A DNA stretch of 8,474 nt, from NCBI GenBank assembly GCA_946183625.1, contig CAMHCL010000067.1, positions 1-8,474 on the forward strand, in the 5' to 3' direction. This stretch comes from an uncultured Lachnospiraceae bacterium. GTDB lineage: Bacteria; Bacillota; Clostridia; Lachnospirales; Lachnospiraceae. Below the pieces are notes generated by a model that was not told where the DNA came from, searched no databases, and saw nothing but the letters and a program-made list of their open reading frames with translations. The translations under genes were made by a program, and so were the position numbers. Position 1 is the first letter of the stretch, and each line of letters begins with the position of its first letter. Of this stretch, positions 1-5,842 are shown in pieces.

Positions 1-912
1 ATAAGCAGACGAGGAATGAAGCTGGAAACCCTGGTTACTAATCTGTATCATATGACTCCTGAAATCGCTGATACATTACATGCTCAAGGGCATAATCCTT
101 TTCTTCATGTAAGTTTTGATGGCATCGGTTATCATGAGTGGCTAAGAGGCATTCCAGGTTCTGAAAAGAATGCTCTTGAAAAGATAAAAATGATGCGGGA
201 AAAGAGGTTTGATCTTCAAGTTCACTACTGTGTATGGAAAGATAGCATGGGAGCGGTTCGTGATACTGTAATGAAATTACAGGAATTAGGTGTAGAAGCG
301 GTTCGTATTACAAGTATTGAACCGGCACCACGGTGGGTTGAAAGTCACCTTGATCAGACCATAACACCATGTGAGTGGCTGGATTTTGCGGAGAATCTAA
401 CAGAGTGGTGGATTTCCGAAGATATTCAAATGAGCTTGGATATATGGTGTTTCCTGGTATTTAACAAGTTCAAGAATACTATTAATATAATTCCGGATAT
501 GCATACGTATAATGATAAACGTTATAAAATATCCATATGTCCTGATGCTTATGAAAGACCATATATCGATTGTGATGGTCGTATAATGACATGTATAGGC
601 CTTTCTGGATTTTCAGATAAGTACGGTATGCAATGGGGAAATGTTTATAAAGACGATATTCATGAAATCCTACGTAAAGGACCATTCATAGATCTTGTAA
701 CAAGAACTGTTGGTGATCTTAAGGATGCAGAAGAAGAGTGCCAGACATGCAAGTGGAAGGACGCTTGTGCTTATGGCTGCAGAATAGAAGCATTGGCTCA
801 GGGAAATGGCCTGGATGGTAGAGATGAGAGAATTTGTATCTTCTATAAAGAAGGCTACTATGAAAGATTTAAAGAAATCGCAATGCGACATAATATAAAG
901 CTGATTAATTAG
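1..912 (+). CDS. Radical SAM/SPASM peptide maturase, C-terminal part (5' end outside window)
   Basis: This is the C-terminal ~300 residues of a radical SAM enzyme with a SPASM domain, probably a RiPP maturase. The frame is open from base 1, so the ATG at 16 is taken as internal; the CxxxCxxC motif binding the SAM cluster should lie upstream of the window. Numbering from that Met, the stretch around residues 31-47 (HVSFDGIGYHEWLRGIPG) resembles the conserved middle of radical SAM peptide maturases. The C-terminus has the full seven-Cys SPASM pattern: C175-x12-G188-x4-C193, then C242-x2-C245-x5-C251-x3-C255, then C274, which normally hold two auxiliary [4Fe-4S] clusters. Cys186 is an extra cysteine. 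The neighbour is a convergent Nif11-leader peptide gene, its likely substrate. The bond it forms (thioether, C-C or other) cannot be told from sequence. The fold and SPASM assignment are firm; the substrate is inferred. Confidence 0.9.
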   Translation: MSRRGMKLETLVTNLYHMTPEIADTLHAQGHNPFLHVSFDGIGYHEWLRGIPGSEKNALEKIKMMREKRFDLQVHYCVWKDSMGAVRDTVMKLQELGVEAVRITSIEPAPRWVESHLDQTITPCEWLDFAENLTEWWISEDIQMSLDIWCFLVFNKFKNTINIIPDMHTYNDKRYKISICPDAYERPYIDCDGRIMTCIGLSGFSDKYGMQWGNVYKDDIHEILRKGPFIDLVTRTVGDLKDAEEECQTCKWKDACAYGCRIEALAQGNGLDGRDERICIFYKEGYYERFKEIAMRHNIKLIN

Positions 913-914
913 CG

Positions 915-948
915 AAAAAGAACTCCACCTAAGTGGAGTTCTTTTTTT
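915..948. terminator. Bidirectional intrinsic terminator between maturase and precursor genes
   Basis: The sequence is a perfect 14-bp inverted repeat: arms 915-928 and 933-946 around a 4-nt CTAA loop. The inner eight pairs are AACTCCAC/GTGGAGTT and the outer six are AAAAAG/CTTTTT. The + strand has seven T's (942-948) and the - strand has a run of U's from the A tract at 915-919. It starts two bases after the maturase stop codon and ends about 22 bases from the convergent precursor stop codon. One hairpin can therefore end transcripts from both sides. Confidence 0.9.
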
Positions 949-970
949 GCCATAATAATATCTCCCTATG

Positions 971-1414
971 TTAGTCGTTTCCAGGAGATGTACAGTATCC
1001 TGTTACAGCACCGGCACTTACACAGATACCAGTACTGTCACCGATTCCGATGATACAACATCCGCTGCCGTGTTTATCATCGTCAGTACCGGTTGCTCCA
1101 ATACCAATTCCACCTACCCAGCAAAGCGAGAAGCCCCAGCCCCAGCCGCCGCCGGCAACTCCGACCAGCTCTTCTTCAGAAAGCTCATCTGAATGATTAT
1201 CAGTGAAATCCTTCATTTCATCAGCAGAAATTGGAATTCCTGCATCAGCAGCTATAGGAGATATAAATTCATCAAACGCAGCTGCCTTCTGCTCGTCAGT
1301 AATGTCTTTGCCGTATTTCTCGTTAATCTTGCTATCTGCATCAGCAATCTTCTTTCTAAAGTCTTCATTGTTAACGATAAGGTCGTTCAATTTGATAATG
1401 TTCTGATTTGCCAT
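971..1414 (-). CDS. Nif11-leader RiPP precursor peptide with Gly/Cys-rich core
   Basis: The 147-residue product reads as a ribosomally made, post-translationally modified peptide precursor. Residues 1-87 are an acidic, helical leader resembling Nif11-like leaders (LNDLIVNNEDFRKKIADADS near the N-terminus, then DELSEEELVGVAGGG at 76-90). The VGVAGGG stretch is a double-glycine-type site, normally cut by a C39-peptidase ABC transporter; no transporter is in the window. The core, about residues 91-147, opens with GWGWG and is rich in Gly, Ile, Ser and Thr. It has Cys98, Cys119, Cys120, Cys131 and Cys141 and Trp91, Trp93 and Trp99. The start is the ATG complementary to 1412-1414, preceded by a strong AAGGAGG (complement of 1423-1429) at 8-nt spacing. 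The facing radical SAM/SPASM gene is the probable modifier. The + strand frames overlapping it have no recognisable protein. Confidence is high for the precursor type and low for the final structure or activity. Confidence 0.85.
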   Translation of the reverse strand: MANQNIIKLNDLIVNNEDFRKKIADADSKINEKYGKDITDEQKAAAFDEFISPIAADAGIPISADEMKDFTDNHSDELSEEELVGVAGGGWGWGFSLCWVGGIGIGATGTDDDKHGSGCCIIGIGDSTGICVSAGAVTGYCTSPGND

Positions 1415-1468
1415 TGTGTAATCCTCCTTCTACATACAAAATACTTTTATAGTTACCTTACTCTAATT

Positions 1469-1498
1469 ATTATACAACAATATGTTTAGAAATGAGAC
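1469..1498 (-). promoter_or_regulatory. Probable promoter of the RiPP precursor gene
   Basis: A perfect TATAAT on the minus strand (complement of 1469-1474) lies about 55 bases upstream of the precursor start codon and 40 bases upstream of its Shine-Dalgarno. The -35 position at 18-bp spacing reads GTCTCA (complement of 1493-1498), a weak match. The implied 5' leader is about 45-50 nt. The -10 is convincing; the -35 is not, so an activator may be involved. Confidence 0.5.
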
Positions 1499-1501
1499 AG
1501 T

Positions 1502-1515
1502 AAAATGTGCATTTT
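1502..1515. repeat. Short palindrome AAAATG-TG-CATTTT in the divergent control region
   Basis: Two perfect 6-bp half-sites, AAAATG (1502-1507) and CATTTT (1510-1515), flank a 2-bp centre. The element lies just upstream of the weak -35 of the minus-strand precursor promoter and about 15 bp before a candidate + strand extended -10. It could be an operator for either direction. In AT-rich DNA such a repeat may also arise by chance. Confidence 0.3.
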
Positions 1516-1529
1516 TATCATTAAAGTTG

Positions 1530-1538
1530 TGTTACAAT
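1530..1538 (+). promoter_or_regulatory. Candidate extended -10 promoter for the suf operon
   Basis: The bases TGTTACAAT fit an extended -10 element (TGn followed by TACAAT, five of six to consensus). No good -35 is seen 16-18 bp upstream. Use of this site would give the sufC transcript a leader of roughly 165 nt. Other + strand candidates are TTGATT (1610-1615) with TAAACT (1633-1638) at 17 bp, and a perfect TTGACA (1649-1654), whose only good TATAAT (1677-1682) is 22 bp away. Sequence alone does not decide among them. Confidence 0.35.
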
Positions 1539-1615
1539 ACCTAGAAGTATGTAAATGATTTAGAAAGCGGGTAGAGAATGTTGAAATACAAGTTAGCTAT
1601 ATAGTAGACTTGATT

Positions 1616-1626
1616 TTAACAGTTAA
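1616..1626. repeat. Inverted repeat TTAAC-A-GTTAA upstream of sufC
   Basis: This is a perfect 5-bp inverted repeat about one central base, overlapping the palindrome TTAATTAA at 1623-1630. It lies between the two elements of the weak TTGATT/TAAACT promoter candidate, where a repressor could act. It does not match a regulator site that I can name with confidence, and it may be chance. Confidence 0.25.
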
Positions 1627-1684
1627 TTAAAGTAAACTAATGTGTGGTTTGACAATAGGTTACTTATATTTTTTCATATAATTA

Positions 1685-1700
1685 TTGTGGTTTTCCACAA
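1685..1700 (+). promoter_or_regulatory. Small hairpin abutting the sufC ribosome binding site
   Basis: TTGTGG (1685-1690) and CCACAA (1695-1700) pair perfectly across a TTTT loop. The last two A's of the right arm are also the first two bases of the AAGGAGG Shine-Dalgarno (1699-1705). In mRNA the hairpin would end at the ribosome binding site without hiding GGAGG. It could stabilise the 5' end, tune initiation, or at the DNA level serve as an operator. Part of its left arm and loop, TGTGGTTT (1686-1693), is repeated at 1643-1650. Confidence 0.35.
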
Positions 1701-1710
1701 GGAGGATAAA

Positions 1711-2460
1711 ATGTCTGAATTATTACAGATTAATGATCTACATGTAAGCGTTTCTGACAAGGAAATACTTCATGGTATAGATCTTACGGTTAATGCCGGA
1801 GAGACTCATGTCATAATGGGTCCTAACGGCGCCGGTAAATCAACACTTGGTTATGCCATCATGGGTAATCCAAATTACGAGGTTGGTTCCGGAAATATTA
1901 CATTTAAAGGTGAGGATATAACAGATGAGGAGGTTGCTGACAGAGCAAAGGCCGGTATCTTCCTTTCATTCCAGAATCCTATAGAGATTCCTGGTATATC
2001 CCTGTCTAACTTTATTAGAAATGCTGTTGATACCAAGACTGGTACAAGAGCAAGACTTTGGGATTTCCGTAAGTCTCTGGAGAAGCAGATGGAACTTCTG
2101 CATATGGACAAGTCTTATGCAGACAGAGACCTGAATGTGGGCTTCTCAGGTGGAGAGAAGAAGAAGGCTGAGATACTTCAGATGCTGATGATGAAGCCTG
2201 ATCTTGCTATCCTTGATGAGACTGACTCGGGTCTTGATGTAGATGCAGTAAGAACTGTTTCTGACGGTGTTAAGGCTTTCCATGATTCAGGAGATGGTGC
2301 TCTTATTATCATTACTCACAGCACTCGTATCCTTGAAGCACTCAAGGTTGATTACACTCACATTCTTGTTGATGGAAAAATCGTTGAGACAGGAGATGCA
2401 TCACTTGTAGATGAGATAAATGCTAATGGCTTTGAGAAGTATGTAGCTCAGGCTCAGTAA
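1711..2460 (+). CDS. sufC: SUF Fe-S assembly ATPase SufC
   Basis: This cytosolic ABC-type ATPase binds SufB and SufD and drives the conformational change needed for Fe-S cluster assembly. The 249-residue product has Walker A GPNGAGKST (37-45), the SufC-style signature FSGGEKKK (SGGEKK at 146-151), Walker B ending in Asp169-Glu170 (LAILDETDSGLDVDA), and the switch His203 (IIITHST). Its length equals typical SufC. The frame is open further up to an ATG at 1642, but that extension is hydrophobic and has no family resemblance. The ATG at 1711 has AAGGAGG at 1699-1705 and gives the expected N-terminus MSELLQINDLHVSV. It is the first gene of the operon, 56 bp ahead of sufB. There are no membrane segments, so it is not a transporter subunit. 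Confidence 0.97.
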   Translation: MSELLQINDLHVSVSDKEILHGIDLTVNAGETHVIMGPNGAGKSTLGYAIMGNPNYEVGSGNITFKGEDITDEEVADRAKAGIFLSFQNPIEIPGISLSNFIRNAVDTKTGTRARLWDFRKSLEKQMELLHMDKSYADRDLNVGFSGGEKKKAEILQMLMMKPDLAILDETDSGLDVDAVRTVSDGVKAFHDSGDGALIIITHSTRILEALKVDYTHILVDGKIVETGDASLVDEINANGFEKYVAQAQ

Positions 2461-2516
2461 TTATCAAATGTAATGTAAACAGATTAGTTGAATTATTATA
2501 GAAGGACAAATCAGAT

Positions 2517-3935
2517 ATGGCAGATAAGTCAGAAAAGACCTACGTTGAAGACGTAGACAGAAGCCTGTATGATTTCAGAAATGTAGACGAGGACGTGTAT
2601 AAGGTTGCAGAGGGTCTTACCCCTGAGATCGTTGCTCAGATATCTAAGGAGAAGAACGATCCTGATTGGATGGCTGAATTCCGTCTTAAGTCTCTTGAAA
2701 TCTATAACAGTATAGAAATGAAGAATTGGGGCCCGCCAATCGATGGCCTCAATATGGACAATATAGTTACATATATTAAGCCAAAAGATAACAAAATGAG
2801 CGCTGACTGGGAAGAAGTACCTGAAGAAATCAAGGATACATTTGAACGTCTTGGTATTCCTCAGGCGGAGAGAGAGTCTCTGGCAGGTGTAGGTGCTCAG
2901 TATGATTCAGAACTTGTATATCATAATGTGAGAGAAGAGGTTGCTGCGCAGGGCGTTATCTATACGGACCTGGAGTCTGCAATGCATGGTGAGTATGGTG
3001 ATATGATCCATGAGCATTTCATGAAGCTCATAACACCACAGGATCACAAGTTTGCAGCTCTTCATGGCGCAGTATGGTCAGGCGGTTCCTTCGTTTATGT
3101 TCCACCTGGAGTCACAGTTGAGATACCACTTCAGTCTTACTTCAGATTAAATGCACCTGGTGCAGGACAGTTCGAACATACACTTATTATAGTAGATGAA
3201 GGGGCTGATTTACATTTCATAGAAGGATGCTCAGCGCCTAAGTATAATGTGGCAAATCTTCACGCTGGAGCAGTTGAGCTCTTCGTAGGAAAGAATGCCA
3301 GACTTCGTTACTCAACAATAGAGAACTGGTCCAAGAATATGTACAACCTCAATACTAAGAGGGCTACAGTTGAAGAGGGCGGTAAGATGGAATGGGTTTC
3401 AGGTTCATTTGGTTCCCATACATCATATCTGTATCCTATGACCATTCTTAAGGGTGATGATTCCAAGGTTGAGTTCACGGGTATTACATTTGCCGGTGAG
3501 GGACAGGACCTGGATACAGGACTTAAGGTGGTTCATACAGGAAAGCGTACCACTTCAACAGTTAATACAAAGTCTATATCCAAGAGTGGCGGTATCAGTA
3601 CATTCAGAAGTGCAGTTGTTGTGGGACCTGATGCACAGGGTTCTAAGTCAGCAGTTGACTGCTCATCACTGATGCTGGATGACATATCCAGATCTGATAC
3701 AGTCCCTGCAATGGATGTAAGATGTGACGATGTTGATATCGGACATGAAGCTAAGATCGGACGAATCTCTGATGAAGCTATATTCTATCTCATGAGCCGT
3801 GGTATCTCAGAAGAGGATGCTAGAGCCATGATCGTAAGCGGCTTCGCAGACAGCGTATCCAAGGAACTTCCTCTGGAGTACGCAGTAGAGATGAACAACC
3901 TTATCAGACTTGAGATGAAGGGTTCGATTGGATAA
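2517..3935 (+). CDS. sufB: SUF scaffold protein SufB
   Basis: SufB is the core scaffold of the SufBCD complex, on which the nascent Fe-S cluster is built. The 472-residue length matches the family. The N-terminal region (about 1-130) carries the typical helical SufB segment, including WGPPIDGLNMDNIVTYIKP. The right-handed beta-helix core follows, with HGAVWSGGSFVYVPPGV, the conserved GCSAPKY (Cys238) and DCSSLML (Cys382), whose cysteine corresponds to the essential sulfur-accepting or cluster-binding Cys near the C-terminus of SufB. The SufC-contacting C-terminal helices include HEAKIGRISDEAIFYLMSRGISEEDA. Start: ATG with GAAGGA at 2501-2506, 10 nt upstream. No terminator is visible between sufC and sufB. 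A membrane protein gene follows after 29 bp. Confidence 0.97.
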   Translation: MADKSEKTYVEDVDRSLYDFRNVDEDVYKVAEGLTPEIVAQISKEKNDPDWMAEFRLKSLEIYNSIEMKNWGPPIDGLNMDNIVTYIKPKDNKMSADWEEVPEEIKDTFERLGIPQAERESLAGVGAQYDSELVYHNVREEVAAQGVIYTDLESAMHGEYGDMIHEHFMKLITPQDHKFAALHGAVWSGGSFVYVPPGVTVEIPLQSYFRLNAPGAGQFEHTLIIVDEGADLHFIEGCSAPKYNVANLHAGAVELFVGKNARLRYSTIENWSKNMYNLNTKRATVEEGGKMEWVSGSFGSHTSYLYPMTILKGDDSKVEFTGITFAGEGQDLDTGLKVVHTGKRTTSTVNTKSISKSGGISTFRSAVVVGPDAQGSKSAVDCSSLMLDDISRSDTVPAMDVRCDDVDIGHEAKIGRISDEAIFYLMSRGISEEDARAMIVSGFADSVSKELPLEYAVEMNNLIRLEMKGSIG

Positions 3936-3964
3936 ACATTTGACAATCAAGGGGGCTTGATTTC

Positions 3965-4762
3965 GTGAAAGAATTGCTCAGAGAATTGGTGTTGCTGATG
4001 CTTTGTTTTTTCATAGGTCTGGCTATTCAGATATATAGTCCTATTGAAGAGTTTTTTGATAGTATCATTGCATGGCTTTACAAAATTCTTCTCCCGGCGA
4101 CCAAGGGATTTATGTTCCTTATACCTAACTGGGCTATAGTTCTGGTATTTGTGATCATTCTTCTGTTTATCGGAATAGTGGTTACAAGGCTGTTCAGAAC
4201 AGTGGCGCATTCCAAGAATGTTGATACGCTGGGAACGATCATCAGTATATTTGTAACGATAGTGATAGGAATCCCCGTTACATTTTACCTGATGACAATA
4301 CTTTCAAAACTCATAAGCACAGCGGATGGTATAAGCTACAGCATGATATACTGCATCTTCTTTGCTTTGATCATGAGAGTAATGAGTCATATCTTTGGTT
4401 TCTCTTACAGAAGGATGCTGAACGAGCCGGTCAGGAACTGCAAGGTTCTGCTGTGTGAAGTAACTGCTCTGGATTCTTATGAGGTAAGGGAAGTTAAGGC
4501 GAAGAAGCTTACATTTGAGCAGGCTTTCTCATATATAAGAAATAATACGCAGGAAATACCTAAGAGACATTTCTACCAGATAGTTGAGACAGGATTCTTC
4601 GGACTGAAGAAGGTTGATTCCTGGAACTATTATAGAAATGGAAATGTGATGGAAGGGACTGAAGAGCAGTTCTTATCCAAGCTATATATGGTTAATGTAG
4701 ATGATGAAGATAATGTAGAAAAGGATGTTATCAGATTAAAGTTAAAGGATAACGAGGATTAA
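3965..4762 (+). CDS. Unrecognised four-helix membrane protein embedded in the suf operon
   Basis: I do not recognise this 265-residue protein. The N-terminal half has four hydrophobic segments, about residues 8-24, 55-77, 91-113 and 124-145, with a semi-hydrophobic stretch at 32-43. The C-terminal 120 residues are soluble and charged, ending in an acidic-basic tail (DDEDNVEKDVIRLKLKDNED). Positive charges after helices 2 and 4 (TRLFR; SYRRMLNEPVR) suggest cytoplasmic loops, placing the C-terminal domain inside the cell. Middle region Cys159 and Cys164 (NCKVLLCEV) are the only spaced pair and look too few for a cluster site. Start is GTG at 3965 with AAGGGGG (3949-3955). It begins 29 bp after sufB and its stop codon lies one base before the sufD ATG, so it is surely co-transcribed and probably coupled in translation with sufD. 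A role in placing SUF at the membrane, or in metal or stress sensing, is speculation. Confidence 0.85.
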   Translation: MKELLRELVLLMLCFFIGLAIQIYSPIEEFFDSIIAWLYKILLPATKGFMFLIPNWAIVLVFVIILLFIGIVVTRLFRTVAHSKNVDTLGTIISIFVTIVIGIPVTFYLMTILSKLISTADGISYSMIYCIFFALIMRVMSHIFGFSYRRMLNEPVRNCKVLLCEVTALDSYEVREVKAKKLTFEQAFSYIRNNTQEIPKRHFYQIVETGFFGLKKVDSWNYYRNGNVMEGTEEQFLSKLYMVNVDDEDNVEKDVIRLKLKDNED

Positions 4763-4763
4763 A

Positions 4764-5831
4764 ATGAGTAAGATAGAGATCAACCAGCTGCCGGTTCCTA
4801 CATGGACCTGGCTGAAGGTGAATGAAAAGAGTATAGAGGTTCCGGAAAGAATCGTGCCGGTTGAAATCAGTACGGAGACTATTCCTGCTGAAGTTACCGA
4901 GGGGACTGTTACAGATATTACTGTTACAGGCTTCGATGGAATGGAGCTTGGCGCCGGACAGGACTTCAAGAATTATGTGGTTGCTGCTGAATTCCCTGCT
5001 GTATCCTATAGTGTTGAGGCGGGCGTTAAGGTTGCAGAGCCTATAAGGTTAAATGTGTCGGCTGCGGCAAATGCAGATGAGTGTGCCCTGAATTCCATGG
5101 TATTCAGTCTTGGCGAAGGAGCAGAGCTTACTGCAGTGCTTATCTTTAAGGGCGAAGGCACAATCGCAAATGATATCCGTATCGAAGCTGAGAAGAATGC
5201 AAAGCTCACATTGGTTGAGGTGTTCCAGCTTGGAGACAAGGCAGTATTCATCGACAGCATCGGTGGAACCTATGATGAAAAGGGTGGACTGAAGCTGATT
5301 CAGATCAGTGACAATAATGATGCTGATGCTTCAAGCTCACAGAATATATCTCTCAGCTGTGCAGCTGAACTTGTGGGAGATAAGAGTACACTTGATATAG
5401 ATACAGCTTATCTTGCAAAGGGCGATGACAAGCTGGATATAAACTACGTGGCAAGACATAAGGGCTGCCTCACAGATTCCAAGATAAATGTAAGCGGTGT
5501 TCTTCGTGATAAAGCAGATAAGACATTCCGTGGAACTATTGATTTCATCAAGGGCTGCAAGGATGCAACCGGTGATGAGAGAGAAGACGTGCTTCTTATG
5601 GATGAAGGCGTACACAATAGAACTGTTCCACTTATCCTCTGTGCAGAAGAGGATGTAGAAGGTGCCCATGGTGCATCTATCGGAAAGATCTCCGACGAGA
5701 TACTTCTGTATTTCCAGACAAGGGGAATATCCGAAGATGATATAAATGAACTGATGGCTAAGTCAAGAATCGATGCAGTTGCAGGCCGTATTCCTGACGA
5801 GAAGACCAGAGAACTGCTGCTGAGCGAGTAG
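4764..5831 (+). CDS. sufD: SUF assembly protein SufD
   Basis: SufD is the SufB paralogue that pairs with SufB in the SufBC2D complex and is needed for iron entry or cluster formation. The 355-residue product starts with the SufD-like INQLPVPTWTWLKVN (about 5-19), which contacts its partners in known systems. The beta-helix core follows, and the C-terminus has GAHGASIGKISDEILLYFQTRGISEDD, aligned with the end of SufB. His302 in GAHGASIG corresponds to the conserved SufD histidine thought to face the cluster site. Cys293 lies nine residues earlier (ILCAEED). It is shorter than E. coli SufD (423 residues), consistent with the shorter Firmicute/clostridial form. The ATG is one base after the preceding stop codon, with a GAGG at 4754-4757 inside the upstream gene, so translational coupling is likely. 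sufS follows after 11 bp. Confidence 0.92.
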   Translation: MSKIEINQLPVPTWTWLKVNEKSIEVPERIVPVEISTETIPAEVTEGTVTDITVTGFDGMELGAGQDFKNYVVAAEFPAVSYSVEAGVKVAEPIRLNVSAAANADECALNSMVFSLGEGAELTAVLIFKGEGTIANDIRIEAEKNAKLTLVEVFQLGDKAVFIDSIGGTYDEKGGLKLIQISDNNDADASSSQNISLSCAAELVGDKSTLDIDTAYLAKGDDKLDINYVARHKGCLTDSKINVSGVLRDKADKTFRGTIDFIKGCKDATGDEREDVLLMDEGVHNRTVPLILCAEEDVEGAHGASIGKISDEILLYFQTRGISEDDINELMAKSRIDAVAGRIPDEKTRELLLSE

Positions 5832-5842
5832 AAGGATTGAAA

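Noticed and set aside
968..1192. Open + strand frame opposite the precursor's core region, plus further + strand frames at 1193-1489 and 1203-1406
   Set aside because: The minus-strand gene has a strong ribosome site, a good -10 and a recognisable leader with a glycine cleavage site. The + strand frames are Ser/Thr-rich or low-complexity mirrors with no Shine-Dalgarno.
1642..1710. Longer sufC start at ATG 1642, adding 23 residues
   Set aside because: The added stretch overlaps the probable control region, has no ribosome site, and is hydrophobic and unlike SufC. ATG 1711 has AAGGAGG and the expected N-terminus.
1711..2460. ABC transporter ATPase for exporting the RiPP
   Set aside because: The FSGGEKKK signature, the length and the neighbouring sufB, sufD and sufS identify it as SufC. 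No permease or C39 peptidase domain is present.
3940..3945. Perfect TTGACA just after sufB, suggesting a separate promoter for the membrane protein gene
   Set aside because: No -10 is found at 16-18 bp, and the expected site would fall on the GTG start codon itself. Operon transcription explains the gene better.
5337..5669. Minus-strand open frame of 110 codons within sufD
   Set aside because: It lies fully inside a well-supported sufD, has no recognised domain, and reads as a cysteine-rich antisense mirror.
5837..5842. In-frame TTG as sufS start
   Set aside because: It directly abuts the GAAGGA Shine-Dalgarno; ATG 5843 has the right six-base spacing.
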